DNA from: Smittium mucronatum
Taxonomy: Eukaryota; Kickxellomycota; Harpellomycetes; Harpellales; Legeriomycetaceae
Direction of reading: 5' to 3'
Length of the DNA: 34,878 bases
Assembly: GCA_001953115.1 (NCBI GenBank)
Contig: LSSL01000673.1
Span: 1-34,878, forward strand
Part shown: positions 21,582-33,965 of the stretch, piece by piece
Position numbering within the stretch: the first letter of the stretch is position 1
Layout: every line of letters begins with the position of its first letter
Translations under genes and position numbers: made by a program
Notes under the pieces: generated by a model
Seen by the model: the letters and a program-made list of their open reading frames with translations, nothing else
What the model was told of the DNA's origin: nothing
The model's database searches: none

Positions 21582-22637
21582 ATGCTGCAAGGTAAAAATA
21601 AGTTTAAATCTTTCTTGATCCTCTGCTTTTTTGTATTTCTCTCCGGTTTAAGCGAAGCTACACTTTTTAGCTTCAACAATGTATCCGAAAATCTAAGAAT
21701 ATATTTAGAAAAGCTAAATCCCAAAGTATCCCATTTAGCAACCCCCAGGGGTAAAAATATTTATCAAATATCCATATCCTTCGAATTCACCGAAGAAAAC
21801 TCTGTAAAATTTGCACAGTCGTCTGGGTACGACTGGAACTTGGAGATCGAATACATTGTGCCTATAAAACCTTTTCCAAGTTTAGTTTCCAATAATCTTT
21901 TTGATAAAACAGAAAATTATGATGGTTGGAAAGTATCTCAAAGTGACCCTCGTAAACTGGCATTTTCAAAAAAAATCACTGATAAACTAAGCGACTTTTC
22001 GGTATATTTGCTTGTTCCTGATATGGTCGATCTCGACTCTGTCTATCCAAAAAATAGTGTCACAAGTTTAGACCCTGTAGATATTTTATTAACGATCGAT
22101 TCCGCTTCTAAACAAATCGACTCTGCTCACATTGTTCGCAATTTTTTTAGAAAGGAGTACGAAACCCGCCAATTAATCTCGAAGCTTTTGCCTAGAGGTA
22201 TCAGTGCTGCACAAAATCCAAACTTGCAGAGGATCTTTCCTGCCCCTTTAGCCGTTAGATCTATAGGTGGTCAGTTAATCCCTCCAATATCGACATCTGT
22301 TGCCTCGTCAAGTACATCTTCGGACCATCTAACGAGTACGATTCATCCTTCCCCAACATCAACTACTTCCTACACCTCCACCGAGCCTATAATTTCTTAT
22401 ACAGCTACATTAAACGATTTTATAGTCCCCACCACTACTCATCAAGTGCAGGCACTCAAAGAGAAAATCAATCCAAATTACGACAAGGATTATAATCCAT
22501 ATGGAATAGACATGGCTGGACCAAGGACGAGTTTATATGTTTATTCGACCATCTTTGCTATTGGAACAATAGTATATTTATTTGGGACTATCACAAGATA
22601 CAAATACAGACGCGAATATCTGAATTTAAATTTATGA
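21582..22637 (+). CDS. Unrecognised single-pass type I membrane protein
   Basis: A 351-residue intronless ORF that I do not recognise. Visible layout: an N-terminal signal peptide (basic start, then FLILCFFVFLSGLSEA, probable cleavage near residue 26); a globular extracellular or luminal region of about 27-230 with alternating hydrophobic and charged segments; a Ser/Thr-rich stalk at about 237-275 likely to be O-mannosylated; a membrane segment at about 317-338 (LYVYSTIFAIGTIVYLFGTIT); and a short basic tail RYKYRREYLNLNL. One N-glycosylation sequon, N33-V-S. After the signal peptide there is not a single cysteine, unusual for a fungal surface protein. It is convergent with the LPMO-like gene (288 bases between stops). 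A cell-surface or secretory-pathway protein is inferred, with no function assigned. The ATG follows an A-rich leader. Confidence 0.8.
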   Translation: MLQGKNKFKSFLILCFFVFLSGLSEATLFSFNNVSENLRIYLEKLNPKVSHLATPRGKNIYQISISFEFTEENSVKFAQSSGYDWNLEIEYIVPIKPFPSLVSNNLFDKTENYDGWKVSQSDPRKLAFSKKITDKLSDFSVYLLVPDMVDLDSVYPKNSVTSLDPVDILLTIDSASKQIDSAHIVRNFFRKEYETRQLISKLLPRGISAAQNPNLQRIFPAPLAVRSIGGQLIPPISTSVASSSTSSDHLTSTIHPSPTSTTSYTSTEPIISYTATLNDFIVPTTTHQVQALKEKINPNYDKDYNPYGIDMAGPRTSLYVYSTIFAIGTIVYLFGTITRYKYRREYLNLNL

Positions 22638-22653
22638 CAAATTTTGTGTCTAT

Positions 22654-22659
22654 AATAAA
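22654..22659 (+). terminator. Poly(A) signal AATAAA of the surface-protein gene
   Basis: AATAAA only 17 bases after the stop, in TATAATAAATAATT, which would give a short 3' UTR. Confidence 0.5.
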
Positions 22660-22822
22660 TAATTATATTAAAATGCTCTTTATTGTTTTATAATTTACCT
22701 AATGGTTTATTTTTAGTTTATCTGGTAATTTTATGGGGTTTTAGTTTCTATTTAATGTATAAACTAACGTTCTTTGGTATGCTATAATTACACTTTCAAA
22801 AAGATAAGTTAAATTATTTTGT

Positions 22823-22828
22823 TTTATT
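22823..22828 (-). terminator. Poly(A) signal of the LPMO-like gene
   Basis: TTTATT on the plus strand (AATAAA on the minus) about 98 bases after the stop of the LPMO-like gene. Confidence 0.4.
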
Positions 22829-22925
22829 GAAAGATTTAAAGACAGACCTCAAGTTTGTAAAAAAAAAGTTTTTAGAGATTAATTATTTTACAAAGTAAAA
22901 TGTGATGGGGTCTGCAAGATACATC

Positions 22926-23660
22926 TTAGAATCTATATGGCTTCCCTTTCTTCGAAGGCCCGATACTACATGGCTCAAGAGAGTTTGAGAGCAGGTCTCC
23001 AGGAATTGGGTTGGGATACTTATTGGGGAAGTTGCAATCTCCAACTTTATTTGAGCCGTGGTACTCACAAACATCAGAACGGGGGTTTAATCTGTCACCT
23101 CCTTGGAAGGTAGCAGCGGCTTTTGCGTTTGAGAACGGCCCACCTTCAATCTTTATATCACTGCATCCATAATGTTCACCAAAGGTGGCATTTGGATTTC
23201 CGTAATAATTTCCACCACCATACCAAACCCATTGTAAGGTTGCTACACCATCAGGCATGTTTAAAGGTATTTTGATTTTTGTAGTCCATCGGTCAGTTTG
23301 CAAAGTGGGAATGGATTCACCCGCTGATTCGTAGCAAGAATACTTTATGACATTGTTGTTAAATTCGCACCAGCTGTCAGACTTTGAATAGGGAACCATA
23401 GCCACACGTACAAATCCACCTCTGTTGCTAGCGTACCCCCATTTAACGGTCAATTCCTGATCCCTGGATACAACTACGTCGCTACTGATGGTTTTCCCAG
23501 CTGAGACTTCCGCCATTGAGGAATCGCAAGGACCCTTGCACCCAGCTCCAGCTGAACAGGTTCCCCACCATTTTACATTTCCCCTCGGTGGAGGGTAGCT
23601 CAGTTTCGAGTCAGCTAAGCAGTATCCAGCGAATAATACTAAAATTCCAGCAAATTTCAT
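22926..23660 (-). CDS. Secreted LPMO-like (chitin/cellulose-binding) protein lacking the histidine brace
   Basis: A complete 244-residue intronless protein. The signal peptide MKFAGILVLFAGYCLA is followed by DSKLSYPPPRGN. The L-S-Y-P-P-P-R-G start, the Asn-Arg-Gly-Gly-Phe strand (79-83), the LQWVWYGGG strand (142-150) and EHYGCSDIKIEG (162-173) give the immunoglobulin-like core of fungal lytic polysaccharide monooxygenase-type proteins. Nine cysteines follow the signal peptide, so several disulfides are likely. Catalytic members begin with His at the first mature residue and place a second His in the loop aligned with NRGG. Here these positions appear to be D17 and N79/R80, so the copper site seems absent. 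Family assignment is from memory of motifs, not a search. Likely a secreted wall or substrate-binding protein rather than an oxidase. A TATA-like box lies upstream. Confidence 0.75.
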   Translation of the reverse strand: MKFAGILVLFAGYCLADSKLSYPPPRGNVKWWGTCSAGAGCKGPCDSSMAEVSAGKTISSDVVVSRDQELTVKWGYASNRGGFVRVAMVPYSKSDSWCEFNNNVIKYSCYESAGESIPTLQTDRWTTKIKIPLNMPDGVATLQWVWYGGGNYYGNPNATFGEHYGCSDIKIEGGPFSNAKAAATFQGGDRLNPRSDVCEYHGSNKVGDCNFPNKYPNPIPGDLLSNSLEPCSIGPSKKGKPYRF

Positions 23661-23726
23661 TTTTTTTTATTATACCTTAAAAATAGGGTTAAGCACTATT
23701 ATTTTTCACTAGTTTCAAAAATTCCA

Positions 23727-23735
23727 CTTTATATA
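23727..23735 (-). promoter_or_regulatory. TATA-like box upstream of the LPMO-like gene
   Basis: The minus strand reads TATATAAAG about 70 bases before the ATG at 23660, followed by a leader ending in an A-rich run. Placement suits a core promoter; a defined TATA box is consistent with regulated expression of a secreted protein. Confidence 0.45.
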
Positions 23736-26700
23736 CTTTCGCATATCTAGGCTCTGTAGTACTCTAAAATTTAGAATTCGGATTAATGGCGAACAAGTTT
23801 CTTTAGAGTAAGTATTTGTCCTTCATTAAGAAAAATCTTGGATCAGAATTAATTGAAACTTGTATTGAAAACCCAACCAAAAATAAAATCAATAAAAGCA
23901 AAAATTTATTTTCCATTAAATTGCATGAATTGCAATTTATTGAAATCAAAATCGGTCATAATGCATCCCCCCTCCATCTAATTGTATCAAAACCGGTCTT
24001 TTTTTATCACCAAGTTTTATTGGCAAAAGTCAAAACCGGTCAAATAAGGTTATTCACCAATTGGAATCCGCCAGTTTCCCTTTTAGCAAGAGCTTATATT
24101 CACATTTTTAATCCAATAGAATGCTAACTTTACCAACTTATTAATTTGCGTTTAGATAATAAAAATCCAAAAAATTGTGTTGAATTAACAAAAAAAGCCC
24201 AGTTAAAATAGAAAAAAATATGTACTTTTTTATGTGAAAATTTGCGAATATAAATACAAAAAAATTAACCACTATTATTGGTCTAATTTCACAATCTTGT
24301 ATATTGAAAAAAAAAAGAAACTTTTTGTTTACAAGTAATTATCTTAGAATCGATACATAAGCTCCAACGATTTCATTTTTTAAAAATAAAATTTTGAAAA
24401 TTTTCAACGAAAATAACGACCCACATTTTGAAGATGCATGAATAAAAAAAACATTATGTTCGAACTTAGAAGTGAAGTGATTAAATATATCACCGCATTC
24501 GTGATAAAATATCATATTAAGTTAAAAGAGGCTTCAAAACTGGATTTCACGTTTCTTGAAAAGAGATGGGATGTCCATCCGTATTCTCTATTTTTTAAGA
24601 ACGGATTTTTTTATTTATCATTACTCAGTTACAGGATCATGATTGTGTAAAATGTATACCAAAGACATAAAGAAAATATATCGAAGGGAAATTCAAAAAG
24701 ATATCAATAATAGTAGATAAAACCAAATCAAAAACAGTAAAAAAACACTAGGAAATAAATGAGATTGTCTTTAAAAAATATATATCCTGGAGAGCTGTTG
24801 AGCAATATAAATCAGGGATGTCAGAAAGGAAAATCAATAATTAGTTATTTATAAAATCATTTCTTCAAAGATAAAAGAAAATAAGCCCAATGACACAATT
24901 TCCTTTCAGCTTGAAAAATGAAAGATCCTTTAGTTAATTTTTTGCTCTGTGATAATAGCAAGTTCGATTAAAATTTTGATAAGAGTAATAGCTTTCTATT
25001 ATTGAAATTCTAGATCTAAATTTAAGTATTATATTTTATAGCTACATCCTTCGATAGAAAAAATAAATCATTCCTGCTATGTATAAGGTTTTGCTCGGTT
25101 AAAAGCAAACAAAATTGTGGCGGGGTTTTACAGGCTCTGATGTTTTTTATAAAAGAAATAAATAACATGGATTATTTTGCGATTATAACGAGTAGAGATC
25201 TATGGGTCGTTTCCAGCATTAAAAAAATACTCCCACTAGAAAAGCAATTATATTGTATCAGTACATTCAAAGAAATTTAAAATTTCTTTCAAGGAAAATT
25301 ACAATGTTCAGATCAGAGAAGAGGCGAAATCAAGAGAAACGAACAATTTTAACTCCCAAACCTAGAGTGTTTTTGACCTGGGTCCAAAACTTCATAGTTA
25401 TTTACTGGAAATATACCCAAAATGTTGGTCCAAAGTGTTTTCTTCTGCACCAAGATGTGATATTATAACTCAAAATGGGGAGGGATCTAATAATCAATAG
25501 CTTTCAGAAGAATGAATAATGACTTAATATAAGTTCTTAAACAGTATTATAATCAGTTTTGGTGTGTTTTTGAAAAGAAATCAAAATGTGCGCAAAAATC
25601 ATTTAGTTCATAACAATAGAGTCTTGGATTCAGTTGAATCGAGTGTTTAATAAGGTTTATAATATGAAATTATGCAATTAAATACAGATATATCCCTGGT
25701 TCAAGGAGATTTAGCGACTTTGGAGTAGTTAATATAATTTATTATAGGTGTATCTGTTGGTATTATAAAGATATTGGAACACCACTATTAAATTTATTTG
25801 AAGTTTTTATTTATCTAGAAATGGAAGATTACATTTTGGTAATATGTGAAAAAAAAGTTTGCCTGTTTAAGTATATTTATGAGAATAAATGTAAAATATT
25901 TTATCAATCCTCGCCAACTCCAGTCTTCTGAACTGCCTCTCCATAATTTTTAAAAAATGATGGAGGAATGATGAATAGAATAATTAAAATCAGAATAGAA
26001 AGTAACTTCTTTCACAAATTTTTATTTTTGAACCATGTAAATAGCTTAGGCATCACAACAAAATGTGAGGAAGGAATAATTCTAACTGGTTTACTAATAT
26101 TTTTGTTCATGATAGGATCATTTCTCAATAAGTTATCTTAATTTTGTAATTCTAAGTAATTGCGAAAAAAGGATTTAGCTTTGGAACCTGATTATTTTAA
26201 GATAAACAAGTGGGGTGATAGATTTATTTATGATGATAAAGATGGAGTATTAACTTAAAAATTAAAAAAATCTAAATTTAAAATTTTGTTTCGGCTATAA
26301 TAATAACAATATGTGCGCTCGGTCGTGTACTAAAAATCTTTACATATTTTGGGCTGAAAAATAAAATAAAACGCGTTCTAAGAATTGGTGAGATATTAGG
26401 GTTTGGTGATCTAAACATGTATTAAAGGAAAGGTATATAGCTTTTACCAATGTGTTGTAATTGGATGTGGAATTAAATACCAAGTGATCGATGCCAAGAT
26501 AAAATTTTATAACATGAAAAAGTCTATTGTTTTTTTAATGTGATGAAAAGATTCAGGCCGAGGCAAAAAAAATTTACAAGCAATAATTTATGTAGAGGTT
26601 AAAACTTTGCGAGAATATAAACACTTTCAATAAGAAAAAGATACTTTCAAGACAGTAAGCTTCGAGCTGGGAATGTATTTGTGAGGGGGGTGGTGGGGTG

Positions 26701-29700
26701 GTATAAAGAAAGATTTGATTAAGGTAAAAAGTTCGGATGATGTTAAAGATTCGGACAGAGAAAAAAGTTCGATCGAGGAAAAATATTTGAACTTTTCTAA
26801 ATTTAATCCAGGTAAAATGTTCCAGGAGGTCAAAATTTTGGTCATGAAAGGTATATTGGGTATGAAGAAAGCTGCGATGACCTCAAAATCCGTGGGTGGC
26901 GAAAGGTTTGGGCATATAAAGAAGTTTTATTTTTGGAAAATATAAATGCCAAGTAATCGATTAAATTTATTGACAAGTTATTTGAATCAAAATATCTAAA
27001 TATTTATAATGGTTTTATAATATCAGAGATTCCTAAATTTTCAAGCTTAGATATGAAAACTTATCTTGCTATCAAAAATTGAAGCCTTATATGTTTAATG
27101 CGATTTTTTCATGAAAATTGTAAAAATCATGGTTTTAAATTTCATATCAAAGCAAAAATTTAAAAATGGAATCTCAGTGAAGATTTAATAAAAAAACACA
27201 ATTTTCAATGTTTAATATTATAAAATTAATCCAATGGTGGTCTTTAATTTTTTTGAAATAATTTCTGAAAAATCAAACATAGAGAGGTATGAATTTTTGC
27301 AATTTTCCCAAAACTTAAATAACAAATTGGAAAAATTTTACAAAAAATTTACGGGAAATCGTGTAAATCGATAAAAAATACAAGATCAGATAAAAAATTA
27401 AACAATCAAGGAAATCTTTGACAGATGAAATTATGTGGATCAATATAAAAATTTAAATTATTTCCCCCCTATTCATCGAGCTTTAATCACAGAATTTATA
27501 TTAGATAGGAATTTAATTAGTGTAGGCAGAATTTATTAACCTCTTAGTTTATTAGATCTTAAAAAACCCCCCGTTATAACTGATATAAAAAAATGAGGTT
27601 TTATTTCAAATTAAAAATTATATCTATTAGAAATACTATTTTGATGTATTTATTTATAATCGTTAAAAATATTCAAAGACATGAATTTTTTTGATTATTA
27701 AAGCGAGTTTTAGCCGAATAAATATTGGGTATACTAATATTAAATATCAATTAAATTTTTTAGAAATAGCAAATTTTATTGGATTTAATATAGAAAATCA
27801 AATTAAAAAAATCATAATATAAAATAAAGGCTGTTAGGTATTTTTAGGATGATTTAAAATAAAGTGATCAACTTTCATCTTTATCTAGTCCATTTTTAAA
27901 GCAATATTTTACAAATATTTTAAAACATAAAGCCAATAAATTGATTTTGGATAAGAAATTTGTTTTAAATCTGTGTTGGAAAAATAATTTTAGTTTTCAT
28001 ATATAGGCTTATATTATTCAGATTAATATTCATAATAAAATCCAAATTTTAATAAAAAATGTTAGATTTTGCTCATTAATTATTCAATTTTTAATATCAA
28101 AGATGCAAACTTTAATTTATAAAATAGTGAAATTAAAAAAAAATACCTTCAATTTAAACCCTTTAATTATCGATTAAATTAGAAGATATCTTTTTAAATT
28201 AAGATAAATCAAAAAAAAAAATTCGAACTTTTGATATGATAGTTAATTAAGACAAATAAGTATATTTAATTAAATAAAATGATGATCTATAACTGTGGTG
28301 TGTTCTTCAGATAGCAGATAGACATTTTTAGCTTATATAATGGGAGATTCTTTTCGGATCCAGTTTTTATCGTTATTTAAAACATTTTTGATAGCAATTT
28401 TTAAAAATTTAAAACCAAAAAAAATGAAAAAGTATACAAGCTCAAATGAAATTTGAGGTGGTTAAATTTTTTTTAAATTTTTCGAAATAATATCTAAAAT
28501 AGTCAAATTAATTAGAGCAAATTCAATTCGGCGAATAAAAGTAAACCGAATATCGATAAATAAAAAAACAGCAGTTCAATGGGAGAAATTATAAGGTGTA
28601 CTATCCTTTTTAATTTTAATTTTCTGAAACTGTAATGCAAAATACACTGCAAATTTAACTATTTTACTCTAGGAAAAAAAAATTCAATCCTATTTCGGGG
28701 TTAATTTTTTGATATTAATATTCGAGTTTCATCTGAATCTTTCTAATTTTTGAAAAAATATAATTAAATAGAGGTTTCTGAATGATTTATCACTTCATTA
28801 GCTCTAAAATAGAGGATTTAAAGATTTTTTAATCCATAAATACCATCCATTAACTAAAAAATAAGATTGAATCAATGAATCAATTTTTTTAATAATTAAA
28901 TACAAAATATTAATTTAAAATATAATAAGGAAAATTAATTATGAAATGGAAAATGGTTCGGGTAATTATTTTTACTGTAAAATTTATCTAAGGTCCTCCT
29001 AATACTTAAGATTTTCCACCTCTTTTTTAAAAAAGTATAATAAATTTATATCGAAAATATTTATCTGTGTTTTAATGTTTTAATATTTTAATATGAGCTA
29101 ACAGATGGTTTATTTTCTTTAATAAATTTTTACCTTTGTTAAAATGTTCCTTGTTCTTTAGTGTTTTGATTTTTTTATAGTTAAACTGTGAATACTAAGA
29201 AAAAGTGATAATTTTAAATGAATTTTTGATAGACTTAACTTTTCAATTTACTTTTTATATTTGATATTTTATTTTGTTGAATTATTTATTATTTGATGAT
29301 GGATATATATATCAAACTATAAGGCACCAGTAACGCATTTCACTTTTATCAATATAAGTATTCAATTATAGGATTAAATTTGCGTTATAAAATGAATGTT
29401 TAAACATGGAATGATAATGAAAGATATATTTTTTCTGAAGTTTATAATGTATAAATTAATTAAATTGAGATTAATTAATTGTCGCTGTGTTCAAAAATTA
29501 TTGGATTTATTAAATTAAACCTGTATAAATTTCAATTTAAAATATTACGCGAGGTTAGAAAAATAATTTAGGGTGGGGTGGGGGCTGGTTAATTAGGATA
29601 AAAACTCAAGTAAGCTTTAAAAAACTAAGCGAAATAATAAGAAAAAAAAACAAAAACCATAAGCCAATATTAATTAGAAATTAAGAGTGTTTTTTGCATA

Positions 29701-31609
29701 ATATTTATCATTTTTTCAGAGAGAAATGTCAAAGATTTAAATCTATAATTAGATAAGATTTTATTTTTCTTTATCAAAATATAGTCGAAGTGAGAGCTTA
29801 TTTAGACAATGTGTTTCGGACTAATTGATAATAAAAAAAACTTTGTTTCATGGATTTTTGTCCTATGGGCTTTCTTATTAATATTTATCAAATTGGACCG
29901 ACTTTTATTCTCTAACTTCAAAACCAATTTAATTTATTTGACTAAATTTGAAAATATTTTGAAGTTTTAACTATTTTTTTAAATAATTTCAAAATATTTA
30001 CTATTTTTATAATTATCTGATTTTAAAATTAGTATTAAAATCTTGAAAATAAAAATTTCGGTAACTTTTTTTCCAATATTTATTCATTGTCAAAATGATA
30101 AATTTTTTTTAGTTAAACCTATAAATTCTGTTGAGGTTTTTAATAAAAAAACACTGTTTTTATCAGAAAAATTGAAATTATGCAGTGAAAATTGATTAGA
30201 AGGATAGGAAGGAACCCATATATTAAGTCAAATATAAATATAAATAATTTTAATCATGCAAATCTATAATATCTTAGAGGAAAAAAAACCCTTGAATATT
30301 TCTTGGGGATTGATTTGATAAATTTCATTCTTAAAAACACAATAATTAATCCTATTGATTTTTTCATAAATAAAAAAAGTTTATAGATATCTTCGAATTT
30401 AGCACATAAATACTCTCTATAACCCTATCAAATAGGGACTGAAAGGTTTTGAAGTCGTAGGAAATGGTGGGTGTGCTAAAAAAACAGCTAAACCAGGATT
30501 ACTTTTTCGTGGATAGATTTTTTTCATGAAAATAAGCAAATAATATTACATAAAAAAATGCTAGAAATTATATTTTTTGAGATTTAAGTTAAAGTTATGA
30601 AAAATTTCAATTTTTTTATTATTTTTATGAATTGTATAATATTAAAATGAGTATCGAAAAAATTTCTTGTAATTATGTCTTTTTTTTCTTTATCTATATA
30701 ATAAATTATTTTTGAGAGCTAAAAAATCGTGTATAAAATTTTACTACTTTCCTTATATGAAAATATTTTTCAAAGATAAAAAATATTCTTATTATGGAAT
30801 TAAAATTCAGAATTTCAAAAAAATATTCTAATTGAAAGTTTTCGAAAATTCAATTTTTTTCATAAAAATGCTGTGTAACTAATGAAATACATAATAAAAA
30901 AATTTATAGCATTTTAAAAATACAATTAGGATACCATAAAGTGTTTATGACTTGACATAGAATAATAAACTCTAACTATTCTGCATATTTTAAAAAGATT
31001 TAAAACAATTGATTATAATGTATTGAGTCTATTAGAGATCACATAATAAATTTATTTTGCACCAAGCCAGTTTTATTGCTAATTTTGATTCTTTTGAAAA
31101 TATCAAATTTTCAAATCTGCCCAAACTTTACAATTAAGCATGTTTTATTCAAAATGATTTTTTAAAAGTTATCAAATTTGATAAATTCATAATATAATTA
31201 TAATAATTATTGATTTTTTGAATCAAATTATATTCAAAACTTTAAATTGGAATTTAAAAATAAATTATTATAATCTAGAATTTTTTATCGTGTTCATTGA
31301 TAGAAAAAAAATTAATGATAATTTTTTTGATATATCCTATCAACTTGGCTAAAATTATAAATTATAAATCTACCATCAATAAAATTCCAACTAAAACATA
31401 ACTTTTTATGTTGAGTGCATTATAAACTATTTTTTTTATCTAAAATTATAAAGAGGACCTGATATCTCTGTAAAAAAATAGGAACTATAGCTAGATTTTG
31501 CATAGAAAATTTTCTTTGATTTTGAAGTTTTTATATAAAAAAAAAACCTATAATTTTTATTAATAAATGTACAGCTTTATATACAAAAAATAAATAAAAT
31601 AATAGAAAA

Positions 31610-31632
31610 TTCATTCAATTCATTCAATTCAT
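31610..31632. repeat. Short 9-bp tandem repeat
   Basis: TTCATTCAA twice followed by a partial TTCAT. Confidence 0.75.
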
Positions 31633-33958
31633 ATTTAGCGTTATCAGAAAAGTGTGACTCTAGGTTTCAAATCGTTACTATGAAATTTTGTTAGATATAA
31701 ATAGACTTCATGATTATATTAATTCGGCTCTAGTAATTTCTTAGTTCATTTCTTGCAGATTTTTTTATTTTAATAAATAGATAAATTTAAATATTTAATT
31801 TAATATTCGAAATCATATTTTTTTTAAAAAATGGAAAAATGGAATCGATTTCATTTTTTTTAATTCGAGTTGTTTTTGAAAAAATTCATGAAAATAGATG
31901 AGGATCCATCATAAAGTTGTTAAATTTTATAATTTGAACAAAATGATTAATTTTGAATAAAACTTACTTAATTAAAAAGTTTCGACATATTTAAAAATTT
32001 GGCATATTTTCAAACCAATCCAAATCATCAATAAAACTAGTTTAGTGCAAATTAAATTTATTATAACATTTCTAATTGACTCAATATATTATAAACACTT
32101 ATTTTAATGTTATATTAAATATAATAAATAATCGAAGTTTTTATTATTATTTGAAATAATACGCAATTTTAAGTCGTAAACGCTTTTAAAGAACCTTGCT
32201 GTATTGGTAGCATGTTAACGAAAATAAAATTTCTCATATTAGTCAAAATACAGGATATTGAATTATAATCGGTTTTTTATATTTTAAAACAAGCATTAAA
32301 TAACGATGAACCACATAAAAAGAGGAAATTTATGATTGTCACATAATGATTTACAAATGGTGTTCAAATAAAATTTAAAGTAAATCAGATTCATGAATAA
32401 TAAGGAATTTTATAAAAATTTACAGAATTTCTAAAAAACTGCACCGATTAAGTCAATCAAAATGATTATTATTGTTTTTAGTTAGCATTAATTAGTAATT
32501 AAAGAGTCTTCATCCTTCTAAGAAATGCGATAAAGAAACATATTTCTCTAAAAAAATAAACAGGCATAACCCAATTTACGAGAAAAGATGCAAGCAAACA
32601 GATGTTGAAAAGGGTTATTATATTTCGATTTTTGGGTATTTTTAAGTAGTGAGGGGACTGATTTTGGTATTTTATTATGGAAATTACTATTTCTGTTTTT
32701 AAAATTAGAAAACTAAACTAAACTAAAATCATTTAAAAAAACTTAAAATTTAGCTTTAAATTTCCTAACTTTTGTTAAATTTTAAAAAAATAAAGACATG
32801 TTTATTTGAGCTTATTTAACATTTTTTTTGGAAAATACAATTTAAAGCTAATGCAAAGTAATAATCCAATTTAATTTTTTTAAAAAAAAGGTGAAAAAAT
32901 TTCAAATATTTAATCACCCAAATCCCTTCTGTCGCTTTAGCAGTTCCACGCCTATTGAGTATTGGTTAAAAGCGGCATGTAAATCACTTATACTTTAGAA
33001 ATGAATTTTTTTGGGCATTATGATGCCAATCGAAAAATTGGCTGTCTCCATAACAAATCTAAGATCAGCGGTGTAAGCTTTTATCCAACTTAAAACATAT
33101 TTAGATAATCCCCCTCCACAACGAGTTTTCAAAATATTCCCGAATGGTTTCATTGAAGTTTAAAAAAAAATATATATATTCAGAGAATATCGGTGCAGGT
33201 ATGAACCTTCCGCACTTATCTTTCCTTATTTTATTCAAATTTTCACAGTTCAATGATATACGCCCAAATGTTTGAGGTACATCCAGTTTGCAGAATAGAC
33301 AATTTTTTTTAAAATTTTCATATAAAAATCTCATATTTGATGGTCACTGGTATCTTTGAAAAGTCCCCATTAGCATTCTCCTGATTCCCTTAGTCCAAAC
33401 TTTAGGTCCGGGTACAAAATTTCGAGATTTATCCATTATAATTTACCGCTAATTTTTCAATCTCCAGTCCAACTGTGAGTTTTTTGCCGGTTATTTTTAT
33501 TTTTCCTGATGATTATGGTGATGGTGACTCCACTTTTTAAATTTTTAACACAATTTTTTTTTATTAATCTAGCGCTGCCGGTTACCCAGATGGCCACCCT
33601 GCCCTTATGGATGATTTAAGAGGTCTGATATCCAAGTTTTAGAAGTAGCCCACTTGCGGTTGCGTGCTCTCGAGCAGTACTAGTTTTTAAGAAAACTGAT
33701 TTTATCCCCAGTTCCAATTTAACTATCTCCATTCCGACATAGTTACCCACTTTAGCTACAGTAGAACATCTTTGTCGATTTCTGATTGAATAGAATGAAC
33801 TCGGGACTCACTCAGACCAAAAGTCTCTGATCTGTAACATCCAATCAATATTAATACTTATTTAATAAATTGTATTTTGGTCTCTGATTTGACCAATAGT
33901 ATCTCATCATAAGCAAAAAGCTTAGAAGTATTTTAGATGTGGTTAAAAGGGCAGATAA

Positions 33959-33965
33959 TCCTTGT
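33959..33965 (+). repeat. Target-site duplication, left copy
   Basis: TCCTTGT directly outside the left end; the matching copy is at 34622-34628. Confidence 0.6.

Larger units (their letters stand above)
23661..33958. other. AT-rich gene-poor desert, second part
   Basis: About 10 kb with no gene I can support. From 23.8 to 27 kb base composition is a little less extreme and includes short open frames (23816-24127, 24438-24650, 25253-25468, 26715-26945) without recognisable domains; decayed genes are possible. Two ACCGGT words in AAAACCGGTC context occur near 23993 and 24033. G-rich spots lie at 26685-26701 and 29571-29588. From 27 to 32.9 kb it is extremely AT-rich. From 32.9 to 33.95 kb G+C rises again, with no readable protein; this stretch may be remains of older insertions. 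No tRNA or structured RNA was recognised. Confidence 0.6.

Noticed and set aside
32191..32225. TTGGTAGCATGTTAACG looked like a tRNA D-arm
   Set aside because: No anticodon stem, T-arm or acceptor pairing follows.
33757..33785. TACAGTAGAACATC resembles the tips of pogo-type transposons
   Set aside because: I found no matching inverted end in the window and the match is short.
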